NCBI GenBank assembly: GCA_916720465.1
Contig: CAKARF010000030.1
Coordinates: forward strand, 1 to 9,877
Length of the DNA: 9,877 bases
Direction: 5' to 3'
From: an uncultured Atopobium sp.
Lineage (GTDB): Bacteria; Actinomycetota; Coriobacteriia; Coriobacteriales; Atopobiaceae
The notes beneath the pieces were generated by a model. The model was not told the origin of the DNA. It did no database searches and saw nothing but the letters and a program-made list of their open reading frames with translations. Within the stretch, counting starts at the first letter, position 1; the number at the start of each line of letters is the position of its first letter. A program made the translations under genes and the position numbers. This document shows positions 6,853-9,877 of this stretch, piece by piece.

Positions 6853-7672
6853 TTTGATAAATCCCTTGCTTAAAAGTTCCTTCGTACACAATGTTGTCTT
6901 GCGTAGTGAGCTTTCCCTGGCCGTCTGCCTGGCCTTGTACAAACTGACCTTCGTACATCCAGCCATCTTTTGAGGTATACGTTCCCGTCCCCTGGAAATA
7001 CCCGTCGACAAATTCTCCCTCGTAGGTATCGCCATTTTCAAAAGTCATCTTGCCTTGACCATTCATCTTTCCCTGAATGGTGGTGCCGGTATACGTCACC
7101 TGATTGTCGCCGAATACCAGCGTTTTTTGACTCGGGCGGTTAACCAGAACAATCGAGAGCACCGCAAGCATCAAAATTGCAACGACACTTACCAGCTCAA
7201 GCTTTCTTCTGCCCGCACTCACCGGGCGAGAATGGCGCTGCTCTGGTTCTGGATCTGCCTGATTGCGAGGGCGCTTCTCCACACGAATGTTTTTGCGTGC
7301 AGATAGAGGCGTTTTCTGTCGTCTCTTTTTTTCTGGCGCAACCTTAAATCGCGTGTTTTCTGCAGGTTTTTCTGCGGGCTGTGTAGCGGACTTTTCTGCG
7401 GGCTGTGCAGCAGGTTTTCCTGCGAGCTGCGCTGCAGGCTGTGCTGCAGGTTTACGCTGCGTAAATGACGCAAAAACTGAGGAAAGTTGCTCAGATGCAG
7501 TCTGCAGAGGATCTACTGGACTTGCCGCAGCATCAACCTTCTCTGCAGAAGCTTGTGGTGCCTCTACAGACGCAGCTTCCCTTGCCTCAGATGAAGGCTC
7601 AGGGACGTGCGCCACTTTATTCATATGACGAGCGTTTCTTTTTTTAGCAGAAAAACGCGTAGGAGAACTCAC
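6842..7672 (-). CDS. Single-pass membrane protein with extracytoplasmic MORN repeats
   Basis: A 276-residue protein of unknown function. The N-terminal half is polar and Ala/Pro/Glu-rich, with a short-period repeat (QPAEK, KPAAQPA) at about residues 75-105. It continues into a strongly basic stretch (EKKRRQK, RVEKRPR, GRRK). One hydrophobic segment follows (about 160-178), so by the positive-inside rule the N-terminus is cytoplasmic. The outside C-terminus has three MORN repeats plus a partial one with 23-residue spacing: YTGTTIQGK, YEGEFVDGYFQGTGTY, YEGQFVQGQADGQGKL and YEGTFKQG. The start is uncertain. GTG at 7672 is preferred because GGAA lies six bases upstream and a promoter candidate sits 30 bp away; TTG at 7684 and ATG at 7624 are alternatives. 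Its stop overlaps the acyltransferase start, implying coupled translation. A structural or scaffold role in the envelope is a guess. Confidence 0.8.
   Translation of the reverse strand: MSSPTRFSAKKRNARHMNKVAHVPEPSSEAREAASVEAPQASAEKVDAAASPVDPLQTASEQLSSVFASFTQRKPAAQPAAQLAGKPAAQPAEKSATQPAEKPAENTRFKVAPEKKRRQKTPLSARKNIRVEKRPRNQADPEPEQRHSRPVSAGRRKLELVSVVAILMLAVLSIVLVNRPSQKTLVFGDNQVTYTGTTIQGKMNGQGKMTFENGDTYEGEFVDGYFQGTGTYTSKDGWMYEGQFVQGQADGQGKLTTQDNIVYEGTFKQGIYQSAN
7358..7450 (-). repeat. In-frame Pro/Ala-rich coding repeat (possible VNTR)
   Basis: The DNA repeats GCAGG/GCGGGCTGTG-type blocks that encode KPAAQPAAQ, KPAAQPAEK and QPAEKPAEN in tandem within the cytoplasmic part of the MORN protein. 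The units are multiples of three bases, so copy-number change would keep the frame. Such tracts commonly act as flexible or wall-associated spacers. Here topology places it inside the cell. Confidence 0.6.
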
Positions 7673-7708
7673 TAGGTATTCCAATTCAATCGATTTGTTA
7701 TCCCTTTT

Positions 7709-7736
7709 ATTGTACTAATTTCCTTCAACTTTTGAA
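7709..7736 (-). promoter_or_regulatory. Candidate promoter of the MORN/acyltransferase operon
   Basis: On the minus strand, TTCAAA (plus 7731-7736) and TACAAT (plus 7709-7714) are spaced by 16 bp, matching the vegetative -35 and -10 at 4 and 5 of 6 positions. Transcription would start near 7702, about 30 bp before the preferred GTG start. Confidence 0.45.
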
Positions 7737-7799
7737 TTGTCATTTGTCCTATACACATTTACCAGATTCACAGGTACGCCCGCTGTTTTTCTGCAATTT

Positions 7800-7819
7800 T
7801 CTGTTTTAAGTAAAACAGA
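7800..7819. promoter_or_regulatory. 20-bp near-palindrome, candidate operator between divergent genes
   Basis: TCTGTTTTA (7800-7808) and TAAAACAGA (7811-7819) are exact 9-bp complements around a central AG. The dyad lies between the two divergent promoter candidates, about 65 bp before the ppaC -10 and 65 bp behind the MORN-operon -35. That spacing suits a repressor or activator site acting on one or both. No regulator family can be named from it. Confidence 0.45.
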
Positions 7820-7875
7820 GAGGGGTACACTACAGGATGGTATTAAAAAAGAAACAAAATGTGCTTACTAAAGTG

Positions 7876-7884
7876 TGTTCTAAT
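7876..7884 (+). promoter_or_regulatory. Extended -10 promoter candidate for ppaC
   Basis: TGTTCTAAT fits the extended -10 pattern TGnTATAAT with one mismatch. No good -35 is present, as is usual for extended -10 promoters. The predicted start near 7891 gives a leader of about 32 bases carrying the strong AGGGAGG ribosome binding site (7911-7917), five bases before the ATG. Confidence 0.5.
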
Positions 7885-7922
7885 TAAAAAGTTACATCAT
7901 CGACATTACCAGGGAGGCGAAG

Positions 7923-9587
7923 ATGGCAGAAGCAATTCGTAAAGTAAACATCATTGGCCATTTGAACCCAGATACAGACAGCATTTGTGCTGCAATTTCT
8001 TATGCGTATCTCAAAAATCAGATTGACAACCCTATCTATGAAGCTCGTCGCGCTGGTTCACTCAACCGTGAGACTGCGTTTGTCCTAAATCACTTTGGCT
8101 TTGAAGAGCCACAGCTTATTACTACCGTTACTCCTCAGATCAAGGATGCAGAAATTCAGGCTCAGCCAAAAGTTGATGCCGGAATGAGCCTCTATGCTGC
8201 TTGGCAGCTCATGCAGGACGTTAAGCTTGATACACTCTGCGTTACTGACGATGAAGAAGAGCTTACTGGCCTGATTGCTGTTAAAGATATTGCAAATGCA
8301 AACATGAGCCTTTCTGAGCCAAACCTGCTCTCCAAGGCAAAAACAAGCTATGCAAATATTGTTTCAACGCTTGGCGGTACCATGGTTCTAGGTGACTCTC
8401 AGGGCGTTGTGAAGCAGGGCAATATTCGCGTTGGTACCAGCGCTTCTGCACTTTCAGAGATTGTTGACGCTGGCGATATCATTGTTGTTGCTGGCAACCA
8501 TGAGAACCAGACTATCGCAGTTGAGCACGGTGCTTCTTGCCTTATTGTCTCTTGCGATGCTCCTATTGCTCAAGACGTCATTGACCTGGCTAAAAAGCGT
8601 GATTGCGCTATTATCAGCACTCCTCGCGATACCTTTGAGGTAGCTCGCCTGCTCATCATGTCCATGCCTGTATGTGAGAAGATGCTCACCGACGACATCC
8701 TCAAATTCAGCGTTAACACCGCAATTGATGATGCTCGCAAGGCAATGACCAACTCAAGGCACCGCTTCTTCCCTGTTATCAACGAGAACGGCACCTTTGC
8801 TGGTCTTATCAGCGGTCCTGGTCTTTTGAATCCTCGCAAAAAGCACGTCATTCTTGTTGACCACAACGAGCGCGCTCAGGCAGTTGACGGTCTTGAGCAG
8901 GCCGAGATCATGGAGATTGTTGACCACCACCGCATCGGCTCCATTGAGACTTCTAACCCAATTACCTTTAGAAATGTCCCTGTTGGCTGCACCTGCACCA
9001 TCATCTACGGCCTCTATCATGAGTACGGCGTTGATATTCCTAAGAATATTGCTGGCCTTATGCTCTCTGCAATTCTTTCTGACACCCTTGCATTCCGCTC
9101 CCCTACCTGCACCGAGCGCGATATCGTTGCTGGTAAGAAGCTTGCGGAGATTTGCGGAGAAGACATTGACACCTACTCTGAGCAGATGTTCGACGCTGGT
9201 GCAGACCTTACTGGTCGTACTGCAGAAGAGGTCTTCCACGGTGATTACAAGGTGTTCAGCCGTGGCGGCGTAAAGTTTGGCGTTGGCCAGGGATCCTTCA
9301 TGACCGAGTCCAGCCGCAAGGCCGCAGAGGAACTTGTTGGACCATTCTTGGAGACCGCTGCTAAGTCCGAAGAGCTTCCAATGGTCTTCTACATGTTCAC
9401 CGACGTTAAGAGCCAGGTCACCGAGATGCTCTTCTACGGCGCAAATGCTGCCAACGTCATCGAGCGTGCCTTTAACGTAAAGGTTGACGGCAACATTGCT
9501 GTTCTTCCAGGCGTCGTAAGCCGTAAGAAGCAGGTTGTTCCATCTCTCATGGCAACGCTTCAGACGCTTGCCGAGGAAGCCAACTAA
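7923..9587 (+). CDS. ppaC: Manganese-dependent inorganic pyrophosphatase with CBS and DRTGG domains (family II)
   Basis: Hydrolyses cytoplasmic pyrophosphate to phosphate, pulling biosynthetic reactions forward. The 554-residue protein is the long, regulated form of the family. The N-terminal DHH part has HLNPDTD (H13, D17, D19). A first CBS segment (about 74-126), a DRTGG segment (about 135-245) and a second CBS segment (about 253-305) are inserted. The catalytic part then resumes with LVDHNE (D313, H314, N315) and IVDHHRIG (D334, H335, H336). The C-terminal DHHA2 part ends with the substrate-binding SRKKQ (533-537). All expected metal and phosphate ligands are present. In characterised relatives AMP and ADP inhibit through the CBS domains and diadenosine polyphosphates activate; the same control is inferred here. 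ATG at 7923 is supported by AGGGAGG five bases upstream. It is monocistronic, with a strong terminator 100 bp downstream. Confidence 0.96.
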   Translation: MAEAIRKVNIIGHLNPDTDSICAAISYAYLKNQIDNPIYEARRAGSLNRETAFVLNHFGFEEPQLITTVTPQIKDAEIQAQPKVDAGMSLYAAWQLMQDVKLDTLCVTDDEEELTGLIAVKDIANANMSLSEPNLLSKAKTSYANIVSTLGGTMVLGDSQGVVKQGNIRVGTSASALSEIVDAGDIIVVAGNHENQTIAVEHGASCLIVSCDAPIAQDVIDLAKKRDCAIISTPRDTFEVARLLIMSMPVCEKMLTDDILKFSVNTAIDDARKAMTNSRHRFFPVINENGTFAGLISGPGLLNPRKKHVILVDHNERAQAVDGLEQAEIMEIVDHHRIGSIETSNPITFRNVPVGCTCTIIYGLYHEYGVDIPKNIAGLMLSAILSDTLAFRSPTCTERDIVAGKKLAEICGEDIDTYSEQMFDAGADLTGRTAEEVFHGDYKVFSRGGVKFGVGQGSFMTESSRKAAEELVGPFLETAAKSEELPMVFYMFTDVKSQVTEMLFYGANAANVIERAFNVKVDGNIAVLPGVVSRKKQVVPSLMATLQTLAEEAN

Positions 9588-9597
9588 TTCAAGGGGT

Positions 9598-9670
9598 TCT
9601 CGGGTTTCTCGCGCATCGCGCCTTATGCGAGCTTTCACTGCGCGACTTTCTCGCGCGTCGGATTTCTCGC
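9598..9670. repeat. Degenerate TTTCTCGCGC repeats after ppaC
   Basis: TTTCTCGCGCATCG (9605-9618), TTTCTCGCGCGTCG (9647-9660) and TTTCTCGC (9663-9670), with a weaker TTCTCGGG at 9598-9605, recur between the ppaC stop and its terminator. The first two differ at one base. Their role is unknown. Confidence 0.55.
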
Positions 9671-9686
9671 CATTGATTGAAATGAT

Positions 9687-9721
9687 AACGCCTACCTGCA
9701 CTTTCGCGGGTAGGCGTTTTT
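9687..9721 (+). terminator. Strong intrinsic terminator after ppaC
   Basis: AACGCCTACC (9687-9696) pairs with GGTAGGCGTT (9709-9718). TGC/GCG extends the stem to about 13 pairs, closing a 6-base loop. It is followed by TTTTT (9717-9721). It lies between the convergent ppaC and sirtuin genes and may also serve the minus strand, where the tail (TTTATCATT) is weaker. Confidence 0.88.
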
Positions 9722-9877
9722 CTACAGGAGCTGTTCTATGACGGCGCCAATTCTGTCTCTGATCACCAGATTGGCGCGACCATCGTACGGCGTAGGTTGG
9801 TCGTTGATGATGGCCATTTTGTTGCCCTCGTAGTAGTCGAGAAGACCGGCGGCAGGCTGCACTACCAGCGAACTTCC
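9722..9877 (-). CDS. cobB: Sirtuin-type NAD-dependent protein deacylase, C-terminal part (partial)
   Basis: Only the last 51 residues are in the window; the gene continues beyond 9877. The peptide reads GSSLVVQPAAGLLDYY, then MAIINDQPTPYD, and ends VIRDRIGAVIEQLL. This is the end of the Rossmann domain of Sir2/CobB proteins: GSSLVVQPAAGL matches the GTS-x-V-x-PA NAD-contact segment, and IND-PTPYD follows the strand that contacts the nucleotide. These enzymes remove acetyl or other acyl groups from lysines at the cost of NAD, for example reactivating acetyl-CoA synthetase. The zinc module and catalytic histidine lie outside the window and cannot be checked. The TAG stop (9722-9724) overlaps the edge of the ppaC terminator, so the two genes converge tightly. 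Confidence 0.85.
   Translation of the reverse strand, partial: GSSLVVQPAAGLLDYYEGNKMAIINDQPTPYDGRANLVIRDRIGAVIEQLL

Noticed and set aside
6853..7041. A 63-residue N-terminal extension of the acyltransferase
   Set aside because: It is an out-of-frame reading of the MORN-repeat coding sequence. It is polar with no membrane character, and a good ribosome binding site precedes the GTG at 6852.
8754..9701. A 315-codon open frame antisense to ppaC
   Set aside because: It lies opposite the conserved pyrophosphatase catalytic region, runs through the ppaC terminator, and its translation has no recognisable domain.

Overview
The window reads as an ordinary bacterial chromosome segment of moderate GC content, densely coded, with several weakly conserved intergenic stretches. 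The gene set suggests a Gram-positive, fermentative, gut- or mouth-type anaerobe. It includes a 171-residue ferritin, an EttA-type ABC-F protein, an OatA-type acyltransferase/SGNH fusion, and a manganese-dependent pyrophosphatase carrying CBS and DRTGG regulatory domains. My best guess is Coriobacteriia (Atopobium/Lancefieldella/Olsenella-like), but this rests on protein style alone and is tentative. No rRNA, tRNA, CRISPR array, transposase or phage gene is visible.

Layout from left to right: bases 1-27 may be the tail of an upstream gene that overlaps the next start by four bases (GTGA). On the + strand follow a type I L-asparaginase (24-1046) and, 3 bp later, a ten-helix EamA/DMT transporter (1050-1955). 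A short convergent gap made of tandem ~22-bp repeats separates them from a minus-strand ferritin (2027-2542). Upstream of ferritin is a 191-bp leader/intergenic region with two strong dyads, then ettA (2734-4413, minus).

Bases 4414-5040 contain no convincing gene. They hold degenerate GC-rich repeats, a three-copy ~26-bp motif whose outer copies form a perfect inverted repeat, an AT-rich tract, two hairpins, and tandem repeats that run into the 3' end of the next gene.

Next is a translationally coupled minus-strand pair: a single-pass membrane protein with an extracytoplasmic MORN-repeat tail (6842-7672), whose end overlaps by 11 bp the start of the OatA-like acyltransferase (5041-6852). A divergent promoter region (7685-7922) with a 20-bp near-palindrome separates this pair from ppaC (7923-9587, +). 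A strong terminator (9687-9721) then lies between ppaC and the C-terminal end of a sirtuin-type deacetylase on the minus strand (9722 onward).

Functionally these are mostly independent housekeeping units: asparagine catabolism with a possible metabolite transporter, iron storage, translation control by ribosome-bound ABC-F, cell-envelope acylation, pyrophosphate hydrolysis and protein deacylation. The least ordinary content is the MORN/acyltransferase pair, the three-copy motif before ettA, the structured ferritin leader, and a recurring habit of short tandem repeats that begin at or just after stop codons.
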